NCBI RefSeq assembly: GCF_902833225.1
Contig: NZ_CADFEI010000005.1
Span: 124,001 to 188,000 of the forward strand
Source: Burkholderia sp. BCC1644
GTDB taxonomy: Bacteria > Pseudomonadota > Gammaproteobacteria > Burkholderiales > Burkholderiaceae
DNA: 64,000 nt
Direction: 5' to 3'
In this document: piece after piece, positions 9,838 through 20,439 of the stretch
Numbering within the stretch: the first letter of the stretch is position 1
Layout of the letters: every line of letters begins with the position of its first letter
Notes under the pieces: model-generated
Databases searched by the model: none
Told to the model about the DNA's origin: nothing
What the model saw: only the letters and a program-made list of their open reading frames with translations
Made by a program: the position numbers and the translations under genes

Positions 9838-10620
9838 ATGATCCTGAAATCCCCCCGCCTGTGGGTCGCGGCGGCTGCTTTTGCAGCGGCACCGGCATTT
9901 GCCCAGAACATCGCCGTCGTCAACGGCACGCCGATTCCGAAGTCCCGCGCCGATGCGATGGTCGCGCAGCTCGTCCAGCAAGGCCAGACCGACGGCCCGC
10001 AACTGCAGCAGGCCGTGCGCCAGGAACTCGTGAACCGCGAAATCCTGATGCAGGAAGCGATCCGCGAAGGCATCCCGAATCGTCCGGACGTGAAGGCGCA
10101 AGTCGCCGTCGCGCAGCAGACCGTCGTGCTGCGCTCGATGATCGAGAGCTTCCTGAAGAAGAACCAGCCGACCGACGCCGAAGTGAAGGCGCGCTATGAC
10201 GATCTCGTCAAGGGCGCCGGCGGCAACCGCGAATACCACCTGCACCACATCCTCGTCGACAACGAGCAGCAGGCGAAGGACCTGATCGCGAAGATCAAGG
10301 CCGGCGCGAAGTTCGAGGATCTCGCGAAGCAGTTCTCGAAGGATCCGGGTTCGGGCAAGAACGGCGGCGATCTCGACTGGTCCGATCCGAAGGCGTACGT
10401 GCCGGAATTCGCGGCAGCGGCGCAGAAGCTGCAGAAAGGCCAGATGACCGACACGCCGGTGAAGACGCAGTTCGGCTGGCACATCATCCGCGTCGACGAC
10501 ATTCGCGACATCGCTCCGCCGCCGCTCGAGCAGGTGAAGGCGCAGATCGCGCAGCAGCTCGTGCAGCAGAAGCTGCAGGCGTTCGAGGAAGGTCTGCGTC
10601 AGCAGGCGAAGATTCAGTAA
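9838..10620 (+). CDS. Periplasmic parvulin-type peptidyl-prolyl isomerase
   Basis: A 260-residue exported PpiC/SurA-type chaperone. A signal peptide (residues 1-22, ending AFA before Gln23) is followed by an N-terminal helical chaperone region and a parvulin domain from about 132 to 222, beginning YHLHHILVDN and containing the KNGGDLDW and QFGWHIIRVD strands. It follows bolA by 18 bases on the same strand and ends with a strong terminator (10647-10674). It assists folding of outer-membrane and periplasmic proteins. It is one of two parvulins here; PpiD is at 21881-23815. Confidence 0.92.
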   Translation: MILKSPRLWVAAAAFAAAPAFAQNIAVVNGTPIPKSRADAMVAQLVQQGQTDGPQLQQAVRQELVNREILMQEAIREGIPNRPDVKAQVAVAQQTVVLRSMIESFLKKNQPTDAEVKARYDDLVKGAGGNREYHLHHILVDNEQQAKDLIAKIKAGAKFEDLAKQFSKDPGSGKNGGDLDWSDPKAYVPEFAAAAQKLQKGQMTDTPVKTQFGWHIIRVDDIRDIAPPPLEQVKAQIAQQLVQQKLQAFEEGLRQQAKIQ

Positions 10621-10646
10621 CGTCGGCGATACTCGCCCGCGCATCG

Positions 10647-10674
10647 AAAAGCCGCTCTTCGGAGCGGCTTTTTT
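10647..10674 (+). terminator. Rho-independent terminator of the yciB-bolA-parvulin operon
   Basis: GCCGCTC (10651-10657), loop TTCG, GAGCGGC (10662-10668), flanked by an A-run before and a T-run after. The stability of the UUCG loop and the position 27 bases after the stop make this a confident call. A near-identical copy in opposite orientation lies at 10727-10755. Confidence 0.9.
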
Positions 10675-10726
10675 ATTGCCCGCAGGCTGACTGCCGGCGC
10701 ATCACGATACGCTGCGGCGCACCCAA

Positions 10727-10755
10727 AGAAAAAGCCGCTCCGAAGAGCGGCCTTT
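10727..10755 (-). terminator. Rho-independent terminator of purL/acetyltransferase
   Basis: On the minus strand the stem GCCGCTC-TTCG-GAGCGGC (10751 to 10734) is followed by TTTTTC. It lies 37 bases past the acetyltransferase stop. It is almost the exact reverse complement of the terminator at 10647-10674, so the two form a long inverted repeat separated by about 50 bases. Confidence 0.85.
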
Positions 10756-10791
10756 CCCGTGTGCCGGATCGACTCGCGCCGCACCCTTGCG

Positions 10792-11337
10792 TTACGCAGG
10801 GTAGAACACGTCGTGATAGCGAACGTCGCCCGACGGCCGCGGCGCCGAGTCGTCGAGCGACAGCGCAAGGAAATACTCGGGCGGCACGCCCGGGAACACG
10901 ATGTCGCTGGACGGCGCGAAGCCGAACCGCGTGTAGTACGCGGGTTCCCCGAGCAGCACGCAACCGCGCGCGCCAAGCCGGCGCAACGCATCAAGCCCCG
11001 TGCGCACCATTCCGGCGCCGATGCTCTGCCGCTGGCAGCCGGGCAGCACCGCGAGCGGCGCCAGCCCGTACCAGCCCTGGCTGCCGGACGGCACGCCGCC
11101 GATCGACACCGGCGAGAACGCAACGTGCCCGATCACGCGGCCGTCACGTTCCGCGACGAGCGAGACGCTCAACGCACCGTCCGCACGCAGTGCGTCGACG
11201 ATCCGCCGTTCGAACTGCCCGCCCTCCGGTTCACCCGCGAACGCGGCGACGATCACGCGGCCGATCGCATCGACATCGCCCGCGCGCTCGTCGCGCAGCG
11301 TGACGACCTCGACCGGCGCATTCGGGTCGAACATCAT
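10792..11337 (-). CDS. GNAT-family N-acetyltransferase
   Basis: A 181-residue GNAT acetyltransferase of the YhbS type. The acetyl-CoA-binding strand and loop are seen as LAPLAVLPGCQRQSIGAGM, followed by VLLGEPAYYTRFGFAPS typical of this subgroup. The frame can start at the ATG at 11337 (used here), the next ATG at 11334, or a TTG at 11346 that overlaps the purL stop as TTGA. Either way the gene is tightly coupled to purL, with no room for a promoter. Substrate is unknown. A terminator follows. Confidence 0.85.
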   Translation of the reverse strand: MMFDPNAPVEVVTLRDERAGDVDAIGRVIVAAFAGEPEGGQFERRIVDALRADGALSVSLVAERDGRVIGHVAFSPVSIGGVPSGSQGWYGLAPLAVLPGCQRQSIGAGMVRTGLDALRRLGARGCVLLGEPAYYTRFGFAPSSDIVFPGVPPEYFLALSLDDSAPRPSGDVRYHDVFYPA

Positions 11338-11342
11338 CCCGC

Positions 11343-14300
11343 TCAACCGATCCAGCGGCGTGCGTTACGGAACACGCGCATCCACGGGCTCGCTTCACCC
11401 CAGCTTTCCGGGTGCCAGCTCATTGCGACCGTACGATGCACACGCTCCATGTGCGGCATCAGCACCGAGAAGCGGCCATCGGCCGTCGTGACCGACGTAA
11501 TCCCGGCCGGCGAGCCGTTCGGGTTGAACGGATAACGCTCGGTCGCTTCGCCGCGGTGGTCGACGAAACGCATCGCGACCGCGACGCGATCGATGTCGCC
11601 CTGCTGCGAGAAGTCCGCATAGCCTTCACCGTGCGCGACCGCGACCGGAATCCGCGAGCCTTCCATCCCGGCGAAGAAGATCGACGGCGACTTCTCGACT
11701 TCGACGAACGAGAAGCGCGCCTCGAACTGCTCGGACTTGTTGCGCGTGAACTTCGGCCACGCTTCCGCGCCCGGGATCATCGACGCGATGCTCGACAGCA
11801 TCTGGCAGCCGTTGCAGATGCCGAGGGCGAACGTGTCCGGCCGCGCGAAGAACGCCGAGAACATGTCGGCGAGGTTCGCGTTGAAACGAATCGTCTTCGC
11901 CCAGCCTTCGCCCGCGCCCAGCACGTCGCCGTACGAGAAGCCGCCGCATGCGACCGCACCCGCGAAATCGGCAAGATTCGCGCGGCCGGCGAGCAGGTCG
12001 CTCATGTGTACGTCGTGCGCGTCGAAGCCTGCACGGTCGAACGCGTAGGCCGTTTCCAGGTGCGAGTTCACGCCCTGCTCGCGCAGGATCGCGACGCGCG
12101 GCCGTGCACCGGTCGCGATGAACGGCGCGGCGATGTCGTCGGCCGGATCGAAGCTCAGCACCGGCGAGATGCCCGGATCGGCCGCGTCGAGCAACGCGTC
12201 GTATTCGGCATCCGCGCAGGCGGGGTTGTCACGCAGGCGCGCGATGCGCCAGCTCACTTCGCCCCATGCGCGATGGAGTTCGGTACGCGGTGCGTCGAAG
12301 ATCTTCTTCGCGTCGCGGTACACCTCGATCACGTCGCGGTCGTTGACCGAGCCGATCACGTGCGAGCATGCCGACAGGCCGAACTCGCGCAGCGCGCCGA
12401 GCACCGCGTCACGGTCGGACGCGCGCACCTGCACGACGGCGCCGAGTTCTTCCGAGAACAGCGCGCGCAGCGTGCGGTCGTCACGACGGCCGCTCGTCTG
12501 CTTCGCCCAGTCCTTCGCGTCGCCGTAGTCGGATTCGTGATTCGGATCGAGCGTCAGCATGTCGACGTTCAGCGACACGCCCGTGTGGCCCGCGAATGCC
12601 ATTTCGCACACCGTCGCCCACAGGCCGCCGTCCGAGCGGTCGTGGTAGGCGAGCAGCTTGTCCTGCGAATTGAGCGACTGGATCGCGTTGAAGAATCGCT
12701 TCAGGTCTTCGGCATCGTCGACGTCCGGCGTCGTGTCGCCGACCTGCTGCGTCACTTGCGCGAAGATGCTGCCGCCCATCCGGTTCTTGCCGCGGCCGAG
12801 ATCGATCGCGATCAGCACGCTGTCACCCGCATCGGCGACGCGGCGCAGCTGCGGCGTCAGGTGACGGCGCACGTCCTCGACCGGCGCGAACGCGGAGATG
12901 ATCAGCGACACCGGCGACACCACTTCCTTCGCGACGCCCTGTTCGTCCCACTTCGTCTTCATCGACAGCGAGTCCTTGCCGACCGGGATGCCGATCCCGA
13001 GTGCCGGGCACAGCTCCATGCCGATCGCCTTGACCGTGTCGAACAGCGCGGCGTCCTCGCCGGCCGTGCCGCACGCGGCCATCCAGTTCGCCGACAGCTT
13101 CAGCTTGTCGAGCGATGCGATCGGCGCGCTCGCGATGTTCGTGATCGCCTCGCCGACGGCCATGCGGCCCGATGCGGGCGCGTCGATCACCGCGAGCGGC
13201 GTGCGCTCGGCCATCGTCATCGCCTCGCCCTTGAAGCCCGCGTAGTCGAGCGCAGTGACCGCGCAGTCGGCCACCGGCACCTGCCACGGGCCGACCATCT
13301 GGTCGCGCACCGACGTGCCGCCGACCGAACGGTCGCCGATCGTGATCAGGAACGACTTGCTGCCGACCGTCGGGTGCTTCAGCACGTCGACCGCGACTTC
13401 CGACAGCGCGATGCCCGTCACGTCGACCGGCGTGCGCTCGGTCGCCACGCGCGCGACGTCGCGATGCATGCGCGGCGGCTTGCCGAGCAGCACTTCCATC
13501 GGCATGTCGACCGGGTATTCGTCGGCGCCCGTCGCTTCGTCGTCGACGAGCTTCAGCTGGCGTTCGTCGGTCGCAACACCGACCACCGCGAACGGGCAGC
13601 GCTCACGCGCGCAGATCGCCTCGAAGCGCGGCAGGTCGGCCGGCGCGATCGCCAGCACGTAGCGCTCCTGGGCTTCGTTCGACCAGATTTCGCGCGGCGA
13701 CAGGCCCGATTCCTCGAGTGCGACCTTGCGCAGTTCGAAGCGCGCGCCCTTGCCCGCGCCGTCGACGATTTCCGGGAACGCGTTCGACAGGCCGCCCGCG
13801 CCGACGTCGTGGATGCTCAGGATCGGGTTTTCCGCGCCGAGCTGCCAGCAGCCGTTGATCACTTCCTGCGCGCGACGCTCGATTTCAGGGTTGCCGCGCT
13901 GCACCGAGTCGAAGTCGAGCTCGGCCGTGTTCGCGCCGGTCGCCATCGAGCTCGCGGCGCCGCCGCCCATCCCGATCCGCATGCCGGGGCCGCCGATCTG
14001 GATCAGCAGCGAGCCTGCCGGCACGTCGTGCTTGTGCGTATGTTGATCGGCGATGTTGCCGAGGCCACCCGCGATCATGATCGGCTTGTGATAGCCATGC
14101 ACCTTCCCGCCGACGTTCTGCTCGTACACGCGGAAATAGCCGCCGAGGTTCGGGCGGCCGAATTCGTTGTTGAACGCTGCGCCGCCGAGCGGGCCGTCGA
14201 TCATGATCTGCAGCGGCGATGCGATGCGGTCCGGACGACCGTACGGGCCGTGCGCGTCGTTCGGGTTGCGCTCGCCGACCGGCTGCGCTGCGTCACGTGC

Positions 14301-15407
14301 GTTTTCCCACGACTGGCGGGCGTCCGGCAGGTCGAGGTTCGACACGGTGAAGCCCGTCAGGCCGGCCTTCGGACGCGCGCCGCGGCCCGTCGCGCCTTCG
14401 TCGCGGATCTCGCCGCCCGCGCCGGTCGCCGCACCCGGGAACGGCGAGATCGCCGTCGGGTGGTTGTGCGTCTCGACCTTCATCAGCGTGTGCGTGAGCT
14501 CGGTGTGGCGGCCGTAGCGCTCGCCCGGCTCGCCGGCCGCGCCCGCGTTGCGCGGGAACCAGCGCTCGGCTTCGGCGCCGACCATGATCGACGAGTTGTC
14601 CGAATACGCGACGATCGTGCCCTGCGGGTTCAGCTTTTCGGTGTTGCGGATCATCGAGAACAGCGACATGTCCTGCGCTTCGCCGTCGATCGTCCACTGC
14701 GCGTTGAAGATCTTGTGGCGGCAGTGCTCGCTGTTCGCCTGCGCGAACATCATCAGTTCGACGTCGGTCGGGTTGCGTTCGAGCTTGCGGAACGCGTCGA
14801 CCAGGTAGTCGATTTCGTCGTCGGCGAGCGCGAGGCCCAGCTCGACGTTCGCGCGCTCGAGCGCACCGCGGCCGACGCCCAGCACGTCGACGCTCGTCAG
14901 CGGCTTGGCCGGCAGTTCGTCGAACAGGTGCTTCGCGTCGTCGCGCGCCGCGACCACGCTTTCGGTCATCCGGTCATGCAGCGCATCCACGACGGCTGCA
15001 CGCGCGTCGTCGGACAGCGCCTTCTTGCCGCCGAGCAGACCCGACTTCAGCGTGACCGTGAATTCGACGCCGCGCTCGATGCGGCGCACCTGCGTGAGAC
15101 CGCAGTGCTGCGCGATGTCGGTCGCCTTGCTCGCCCACGGCGAAACCGTACCGAAGCGCGGCAGCACGACGAAGGTCTCGACCGTGCCCTTCTCGGCGGC
15201 CGGCTGGAACGGCTCGCCGTAGTGCATCAGCGCGTCGATGCGCGTGCTGTCGTCGGCCGACAGCGGTTCGGCCGCATTGACGAAGTGCAGGAACTGCCCG
15301 CGCACCGCGACGATGTTGGCGTCGATTTGCCTGAGCGTGTCGAGCAGACGGGTTTGACGGAAATCGGAGAGGGCCGAAGCGCCGGGAAAACACGAGAAGT
15401 GAGCCAT
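11343..15407 (-). CDS. purL: Phosphoribosylformylglycinamidine synthase
   Basis: A 1354-residue large-type PurL catalysing the ATP- and glutamine-dependent conversion of FGAR to FGAM in purine synthesis. The N-terminal PurS-like part (to about 200), the two AIRS-like halves (for example [10 protein letters not shown] and [15 protein letters not shown]) and the C-terminal glutaminase domain are in order. The glutaminase triad is Cys1198 (GICNGCQML), His1319 and Glu1321 (MPHMERV). The start [10 protein letters not shown] is the only sensible one although its ribosome site is weak; the upstream in-frame extension enters the promoter. The length is typical of beta- and gammaproteobacteria (about 1300). 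Confidence 0.97.
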   Translation of the reverse strand: MAHFSCFPGASALSDFRQTRLLDTLRQIDANIVAVRGQFLHFVNAAEPLSADDSTRIDALMHYGEPFQPAAEKGTVETFVVLPRFGTVSPWASKATDIAQHCGLTQVRRIERGVEFTVTLKSGLLGGKKALSDDARAAVVDALHDRMTESVVAARDDAKHLFDELPAKPLTSVDVLGVGRGALERANVELGLALADDEIDYLVDAFRKLERNPTDVELMMFAQANSEHCRHKIFNAQWTIDGEAQDMSLFSMIRNTEKLNPQGTIVAYSDNSSIMVGAEAERWFPRNAGAAGEPGERYGRHTELTHTLMKVETHNHPTAISPFPGAATGAGGEIRDEGATGRGARPKAGLTGFTVSNLDLPDARQSWENARDAAQPVGERNPNDAHGPYGRPDRIASPLQIMIDGPLGGAAFNNEFGRPNLGGYFRVYEQNVGGKVHGYHKPIMIAGGLGNIADQHTHKHDVPAGSLLIQIGGPGMRIGMGGGAASSMATGANTAELDFDSVQRGNPEIERRAQEVINGCWQLGAENPILSIHDVGAGGLSNAFPEIVDGAGKGARFELRKVALEESGLSPREIWSNEAQERYVLAIAPADLPRFEAICARERCPFAVVGVATDERQLKLVDDEATGADEYPVDMPMEVLLGKPPRMHRDVARVATERTPVDVTGIALSEVAVDVLKHPTVGSKSFLITIGDRSVGGTSVRDQMVGPWQVPVADCAVTALDYAGFKGEAMTMAERTPLAVIDAPASGRMAVGEAITNIASAPIASLDKLKLSANWMAACGTAGEDAALFDTVKAIGMELCPALGIGIPVGKDSLSMKTKWDEQGVAKEVVSPVSLIISAFAPVEDVRRHLTPQLRRVADAGDSVLIAIDLGRGKNRMGGSIFAQVTQQVGDTTPDVDDAEDLKRFFNAIQSLNSQDKLLAYHDRSDGGLWATVCEMAFAGHTGVSLNVDMLTLDPNHESDYGDAKDWAKQTSGRRDDRTLRALFSEELGAVVQVRASDRDAVLGALREFGLSACSHVIGSVNDRDVIEVYRDAKKIFDAPRTELHRAWGEVSWRIARLRDNPACADAEYDALLDAADPGISPVLSFDPADDIAAPFIATGARPRVAILREQGVNSHLETAYAFDRAGFDAHDVHMSDLLAGRANLADFAGAVACGGFSYGDVLGAGEGWAKTIRFNANLADMFSAFFARPDTFALGICNGCQMLSSIASMIPGAEAWPKFTRNKSEQFEARFSFVEVEKSPSIFFAGMEGSRIPVAVAHGEGYADFSQQGDIDRVAVAMRFVDHRGEATERYPFNPNGSPAGITSVTTADGRFSVLMPHMERVHRTVAMSWHPESWGEASPWMRVFRNARRWIG

Positions 15408-15468
15408 GGGCTGGACTGACGTCGATGAGTCGCGCGAGGTGGCGACGTGGGGCGAAAGGAAGGCCGTA

Positions 15469-15474
15469 ATTATA
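15469..15474 (-). promoter_or_regulatory. Perfect -10 element (TATAAT) upstream of purL
   Basis: TATAAT on the minus strand lies about 60 bases before the purL ATG. The -35 region 17 bases further up is poor (GTCTTG). The 328-base gap between purL and the divergent dehydrogenase gene (15408-15735) holds this element and, on the plus strand near 15653, a weak TATCAT. Nothing else is recognisable there. Confidence 0.5.
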
Positions 15475-15735
15475 CCCGGAAGTCGGGCGCCCAAGACCGG
15501 CCGATCGGTAGTCCGCGTGCACCGCAACGGTGCCCGGGTGCGCGCCGCGCACGGCCGCCCGCCGGGCCGGCCCGCGCGGGTGCGGGCGCCGGCCGCCACG
15601 GCGCGACTGCACGGCGCATGCTCGCCCGACGCCGGTTTCCGCGATTTTGGCGCTATCATTCCGGGTTCACCGGGCCCGGGCCCTCAGCGAATTCTCACCG
15701 GGCGGCGCGCGCGCCGCCCGTCATCGAAGCAATCC

Positions 15736-17037
15736 ATGGATGTCATCGTCATCGGCGGCGGAATCAGCGGCGTCGCCACCGCCTACCAGCTGCGCGCGGC
15801 CGGCCATCGCGTGTGCGTGGTCGAACGCCACGCGACCGTCGCGCAGGGCGCCACCTACGGCGACGGCGGCGCACTGCTGCCGAGCCCGCTCGATGTCTGG
15901 TTCGGCCCGACCTTCATGCGCCAGCGCCAGCCGCGCGACAGCGGCATCGTCTACAAGCCGGGCTTCAACGGCGGCGTGCGCCGCTTCGTCAAGCAGCTCG
16001 GCACGCTGCGCGAGCCCGACGCGTTCGCCGCGCAGTACGCGCGGCTGCGCCCGCTGATCGACGCGTCGCGCGACACGCTCGCCGACATCGAGGCCCGCCT
16101 CGAACTCGAATTCGAGCAGAAGCCCGGCATCCTGCACGTCGTGCGCGACCCGCGCGACTGGGAAGCGCTGCAGCCCGCACTCGACCTGCTGCGCACGCTC
16201 GACCAGCCGTACCGTACGCTCACCGCCGACGAATGCGCGGCGCTCGAACCGTCGGTGCCGGCCGAACCCGGCTTCGCCGGCGGCGTGCTGCTCGAAACCG
16301 AGCGCACCGGCAACTGCCCGCTGTTCGCGAAACTGGTCAAGCAGACGCTCGACGAGCATGGTGTGCAGTTCCGCTTCGGCGCTGACGTCGCCGCGATCCG
16401 CGTCGACAACGGCCGCGCCGCGGTCGAGCTCGTGCCGTCCGGCCAGCGGACCGCGGCCAAGGCGCGCGAAGTCGACGTGATTTCCGCCGACGCGATCGTG
16501 GTCGCCGCCGGCGCCGGCAGCGTGCCGCTGCTCGAACGGCTCGGCTGGCGCCTGCCGCTGCACCCGGTGCGCGTCCACACGCTCACCGCGCCGGTCGCTT
16601 ACGAAGAACATGCGCCGCACCTGAGCGTCGTCGATTCGATCAAGCGGATCTCGATCACGCGCACCCATCAGCGGCTGCGCATCGGTGGCGGCGCCGTGCT
16701 GCAGAGCCTCGCCGACACCGCGAAACCGCTCGCCGAGCCGCTGTCCGAGGCCGCGCTCGCCCTGCTCGGCCAGGCCGTTCACGACTGGGTGCCGGGCGCC
16801 GCCAAAATCTCGGCCGCGCTGTCGTGGCAAGGCATGCAGCTGCTGTCGCCGGACGGCCTGCCCGTGGTGGGTCCGACCCCGCATCCGCGCGTGTTCGTCA
16901 ATTTCGGCCATGGCCCGACCGGCTGGGGGCTCGCGTGCGGGTCTGCTAAAGTGGTGACCGACTACCTGGGCGGCGACGCCCAGCAGTGGCCCGCCGACAC
17001 GCTCGCCGCGCTCAGCGCCGGCCGCTTCACGACCTGA
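15736..17037 (+). CDS. FAD-dependent D-amino acid dehydrogenase-like oxidoreductase
   Basis: A 433-residue DAO-superfamily flavoprotein. The FAD dinucleotide site GGGISG is at residues 7-12 right after the start, followed by the ATYGDGGAL segment, and the C-terminal FAD-contact block HGPTGWGLACGSAK is close to the end. DadA-type enzymes oxidatively deaminate D-amino acids and pass electrons to the respiratory chain. The ATG at 15736 places the glycine loop at the N terminus as the family requires; the frame open upstream has no support. It is divergent from purL and followed by the NAD(P)HX repair gene. Substrate is not defined by sequence. Confidence 0.87.
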   Translation: MDVIVIGGGISGVATAYQLRAAGHRVCVVERHATVAQGATYGDGGALLPSPLDVWFGPTFMRQRQPRDSGIVYKPGFNGGVRRFVKQLGTLREPDAFAAQYARLRPLIDASRDTLADIEARLELEFEQKPGILHVVRDPRDWEALQPALDLLRTLDQPYRTLTADECAALEPSVPAEPGFAGGVLLETERTGNCPLFAKLVKQTLDEHGVQFRFGADVAAIRVDNGRAAVELVPSGQRTAAKAREVDVISADAIVVAAGAGSVPLLERLGWRLPLHPVRVHTLTAPVAYEEHAPHLSVVDSIKRISITRTHQRLRIGGGAVLQSLADTAKPLAEPLSEAALALLGQAVHDWVPGAAKISAALSWQGMQLLSPDGLPVVGPTPHPRVFVNFGHGPTGWGLACGSAKVVTDYLGGDAQQWPADTLAALSAGRFTT

Positions 17038-17088
17038 CCGCCGCGGGCCCGTCTCGTGGCGGCATCCTTGCCAGCCGCCACGATCCCG

Positions 17089-18633
17089 ATGACCGTTACC
17101 CGCCCGCTTCCCGATTCCGATCCGATCGCACTGCTGCGCGTCGCCGACCTGCGCTCAGCCGAAGCCGACGCCACCGCGGCGCTGCCGCCGCACACGCTGA
17201 TGGGCCGCGCGGGCGCCGCCGCCGCGCATTGGCTGTCCGAGCGCGTCGCCGGCGATGACCGCCCCGTCTGGTTCGCGGTCGGCCCCGGCAACAACGGCGG
17301 CGACGCACTGGTGGCCGCCGCGCATCTCCAGCAGCTCGGTGTCGCGACGCAAGCGTGGATGCCGGTACCGGTCAAACCGGACGACGCGCAATGGGCGCTC
17401 GGCCTCGCACGCGCGGCCGGCGTCCCGCTGTCGGCCACGCCGCCTGCATCGCTGGACGAATACGCGTGGGTCGTCGACGGGCTGTTCGGCATCGGTCTCG
17501 GCCGCGCGCTCGACGGCGCATTCGCCGAGCAGGCCACGCGCATCGCCGCGCATGCGCGCAACGGCGGTCGTGTCCTCGCACTCGACGTGCCGAGCGGGCT
17601 CGACAGCGATACCGGCCGGATCGTCGGCGCGGGCGTCGCCGTCGCGGCCACCCATACGCTCACCTTCATCGGCGCGAAGCCGGGCCTCTACACGGGTGAC
17701 GGCCGTGACCTCGCCGGCGAGATCGACATCGCGTCGCTCGACGTCGCGCCGCCCGCCGCACCGGCCATCGTGCTGAATGCGCCCGCTCGGTTCGCCGCGG
17801 CGCTCCCCGCGCGCGCATTCTCGTCGCACAAGGGCACCTACGGCAGCCTTGCCGTACTCGGCGGCGACACCGGCATGTGCGGCGCACCGATCCTGGCCGC
17901 GCGCGCCGCGCTGTTCGCGGGCGCCGGCAAGGTACATGTCGGCTTCCTCGGCGCCGGTGCGCCGCCGTACGATCCGCCCTTCCCCGAACTGATGCTGCAC
18001 CCGGCCGATACCCTCGACCTCGGTGCGATGACCGCGATCGCCGCCGGTTGCGGGCTCGGCACGCGCGAGGCCGCGGCGACGCTCGTGCGCGACGTGCTCG
18101 CACACGCCGCCGCGACGCTGCTCGATGCCGACGCGCTGAACCTCGTCGCGACGCACGCGGATCTCGCGGCCGCCGTCGCCGCACGCGGCGCGCGCGGCAA
18201 TCCGTGCGTGCTGACGCCGCATCCGCTCGAAGCCGCGCGGTTGCTCGGCAGCGACACGGCCGCCGTGCAGCACGACCGCATCGCGGCCGCGCAGGCGCTC
18301 GCGGCCCGTCATGCGGCGATCGTCGTGCTGAAAGGCTCGGGCACGGTGATTGCGGCACCCGACGGCCGCGTGACGATCAACCCGACCGGCAACGCGGCGC
18401 TTGCCACCGGCGGCACCGGCGATGTACTCGGCGGCCTGATCGGCGCGCTGCTTGCGCAGCGCGTCGCGCCGTACGAAGCGGCGCTCGCGGGCGTCTACCT
18501 GCACGGGCTCGCGGCCGACACGCTGACCGCGAACGGCATCGGTCCTTCCGGACTCACCGCGGGCGAACTCGCACCGATGGTGCGCTCGCTGATCAATCGC
18601 CTTTTTTATCCGTCGCCACGCGCCGACACGTAA
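17089..18633 (+). CDS. nnr: Bifunctional NAD(P)HX epimerase / ADP-dependent NAD(P)HX dehydratase
   Basis: A 514-residue metabolite-repair enzyme. The N-terminal YjeF_N epimerase domain (about 15-215) has the GPGNNGGDAL loop at 65-74; the C-terminal ribokinase-like dehydratase domain (about 230-500) has NPTGNAALATGGTGDVLGG with Asp445. It restores hydrated NADH/NADPH. The ATG at 17089 is used; a GTG at 17056 would add 11 residues and neither has a clear ribosome site. It follows the flavoprotein gene by about 50 bases on the same strand. Confidence 0.93.
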   Translation: MTVTRPLPDSDPIALLRVADLRSAEADATAALPPHTLMGRAGAAAAHWLSERVAGDDRPVWFAVGPGNNGGDALVAAAHLQQLGVATQAWMPVPVKPDDAQWALGLARAAGVPLSATPPASLDEYAWVVDGLFGIGLGRALDGAFAEQATRIAAHARNGGRVLALDVPSGLDSDTGRIVGAGVAVAATHTLTFIGAKPGLYTGDGRDLAGEIDIASLDVAPPAAPAIVLNAPARFAAALPARAFSSHKGTYGSLAVLGGDTGMCGAPILAARAALFAGAGKVHVGFLGAGAPPYDPPFPELMLHPADTLDLGAMTAIAAGCGLGTREAAATLVRDVLAHAAATLLDADALNLVATHADLAAAVAARGARGNPCVLTPHPLEAARLLGSDTAAVQHDRIAAAQALAARHAAIVVLKGSGTVIAAPDGRVTINPTGNAALATGGTGDVLGGLIGALLAQRVAPYEAALAGVYLHGLAADTLTANGIGPSGLTAGELAPMVRSLINRLFYPSPRADT

Positions 18634-18744
18634 CGCCGCTATACTGACTGCCCCGCCGCACGGCGGGCCTTCTCGTCCGCCGGCCTTCCGATCCCGATGA
18701 GCCGGCGCGGCATTCCTCCCGATTCACGCTTCACTCGAACCGCC

Positions 18745-20367
18745 ATGACGCTGAATTCGCTCCCCGCCTGGACTGCCCTTCAATCCCACTTCGAACAGAT
18801 CCGTCACGCCCGGCTGCGCGACTGGTTCGCGCCGGAAAACGATCGCGCGCCGACGCGCGCCGAACGCTTCACGATTCCGGGCGGCGGTCTCGCCGCCGAT
18901 TTCTCGAAGAACCGCATCAACGACGAAACGCTGCGCCTGCTCGCGCAACTCGCGCGCGACGCGGGTGTCGAAGCGCGCCGCGACGCGATGTTCGCGGGCG
19001 AGATCGTCAACCCGACCGAAGGCCGCGCCGCGCTGCACACCGCACTGCGCGCGACCGATCCGCAAGCGCCGTTCCACGCCCAGGTGAGCGCCGAGCGCGC
19101 GAAGATGGCGACGTTCGCGCGCGCCGTGCGCAGCGGCACGTGGACCGGCTACACGGGCAAGCGCATCCGTCACGTGATCAACATCGGCATCGGCGGCTCC
19201 GATCTCGGGCCGAAGATGGTCGTGCATGCGCTGCATCACGTCGCGACGCCGGAAATCTCGACCCACTTCGTATCGAACGTCGACGGCGCCGATCTCGCGC
19301 GCGTGCTCGAACAGGTCGACCCCGAGGAAACGCTCGCGATCATCGTATCGAAGACCTTCACGACGCTCGAGACGATGACCAACGCACGCTCGCTGCGCGA
19401 CTGGTTCGTCGCGCGCGGCTGCCCCGAGGACGCGCTGTCGAAGCACTTCGTCGGCGTGTCGGCGAACCCGGCCGAAGTCGTGAAGTTCGGCATCGCCGCG
19501 GAGAACGTGTTCGAAATGTGGGATTGGGTCGGCGGCCGTTATTCGCTGTGGTCGGCGGTCGGCCTGTCGATCATGATCGCAATCGGCCCCGAGCAATTCG
19601 ACGAACTGCTGGCCGGCGCGAACGACATGGATCGCCACTTCCGCGAAGCGCCGCTCGAACGCAACCTGCCGGTGCTGCTCGGCATGATCGGCATCTGGTA
19701 CCGGAATTTCTTCGGCTCGCAGAGTTATCTCGTCGCACCGTACTCGGAAGCGCTGCACTACCTGCCGTCGTACCTGCAGCAGCTCGAAATGGAGAGCAAC
19801 GGCAAATCCGCGCGCCTGGACGGCACCTTCGTCGATTACCCGACGTCGGCCGTTACGTGGGGCGAGCCGGGCACCAATGGCCAGCACGCGTTCTTCCAGA
19901 TGCTGCACCAGGGGCCGACGATCGTGCCGATCGACTTCATCGCGGTGCTGACGCCCGAGCACCCGCTCGCGAGCCATCATCCCAAGCTGCTCGCGAACTG
20001 CTTCGCGCAGAGCGAGGCATTGATGCTCGGCCGCACGCTCGAAGAAGCCCGCAAGGTCGCCGGGCCCGGCAAGGAGGCGCTCGCGCCGCACCTGACGTTC
20101 CCCGGCAATCGCCCGACCACGACGCTGCTCGTCGATGCGCTGACGCCGCGCACGCTCGGCGCGCTGATCGCGCTTTATGAACACAAGGTGCTCGTGCAGG
20201 CAACGGTGTGGGACATCAATCCGTTCGACCAGTGGGGCGTCGAGCTCGGCAAGATTCTCGGCAAGGTCGTGGAAGCCGACCTGTCGGCCGAATCGGTCGA
20301 TCCGGCGAAGCACGACTCGTCGACCACGGCGCTGATCGAGCGCGCCCGCGCAGCGCTCAAGCGCTGA
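18745..20367 (+). CDS. pgi: Glucose-6-phosphate isomerase
   Basis: A 540-residue glycolytic isomerase interconverting glucose-6-phosphate and fructose-6-phosphate. Signatures are the [10 protein letters not shown] phosphate loop near 155-165, the catalytic glutamate block [12 protein letters not shown] with Glu374, and the C-terminal [10 protein letters not shown] with Lys503. A TATACT (18640-18645) lies about 100 bases upstream as a possible -10 without a clear -35. MTLNSLPAW is the family-typical start; an upstream in-frame ATG at 18697 is less likely. Confidence 0.97.
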   Translation: MTLNSLPAWTALQSHFEQIRHARLRDWFAPENDRAPTRAERFTIPGGGLAADFSKNRINDETLRLLAQLARDAGVEARRDAMFAGEIVNPTEGRAALHTALRATDPQAPFHAQVSAERAKMATFARAVRSGTWTGYTGKRIRHVINIGIGGSDLGPKMVVHALHHVATPEISTHFVSNVDGADLARVLEQVDPEETLAIIVSKTFTTLETMTNARSLRDWFVARGCPEDALSKHFVGVSANPAEVVKFGIAAENVFEMWDWVGGRYSLWSAVGLSIMIAIGPEQFDELLAGANDMDRHFREAPLERNLPVLLGMIGIWYRNFFGSQSYLVAPYSEALHYLPSYLQQLEMESNGKSARLDGTFVDYPTSAVTWGEPGTNGQHAFFQMLHQGPTIVPIDFIAVLTPEHPLASHHPKLLANCFAQSEALMLGRTLEEARKVAGPGKEALAPHLTFPGNRPTTTLLVDALTPRTLGALIALYEHKVLVQATVWDINPFDQWGVELGKILGKVVEADLSAESVDPAKHDSSTTALIERARAALKR

Positions 20368-20387
20368 CGCACCAAGCGCATGCCCGT

Positions 20388-20419
20388 GCCGGCCGCGCAG
20401 CACACCCTGCTCGGCCGGC
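20388..20419. terminator. Convergent hairpin between pgi and the YbbA-type ATPase gene
   Basis: GCCGGCCG (20388-20395) pairs with CGGCCGGC (20412-20419), with a further GCAG/CTGC inner stem. There is no T-run on either side. The position between two convergent genes suggests a transcription boundary for both. Confidence 0.45.
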
Positions 20420-20439
20420 AGAACAATTCATGCGTGGCG

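Noticed and set aside
11412-15419. A very long open frame (over 1300 codons) antisense to purL
   Set aside because: It is rich in Arg/Ala/His and lacks any recognisable domain. In high-GC genomes the frame opposite a real gene is often open; purL on the other strand has all family motifs.
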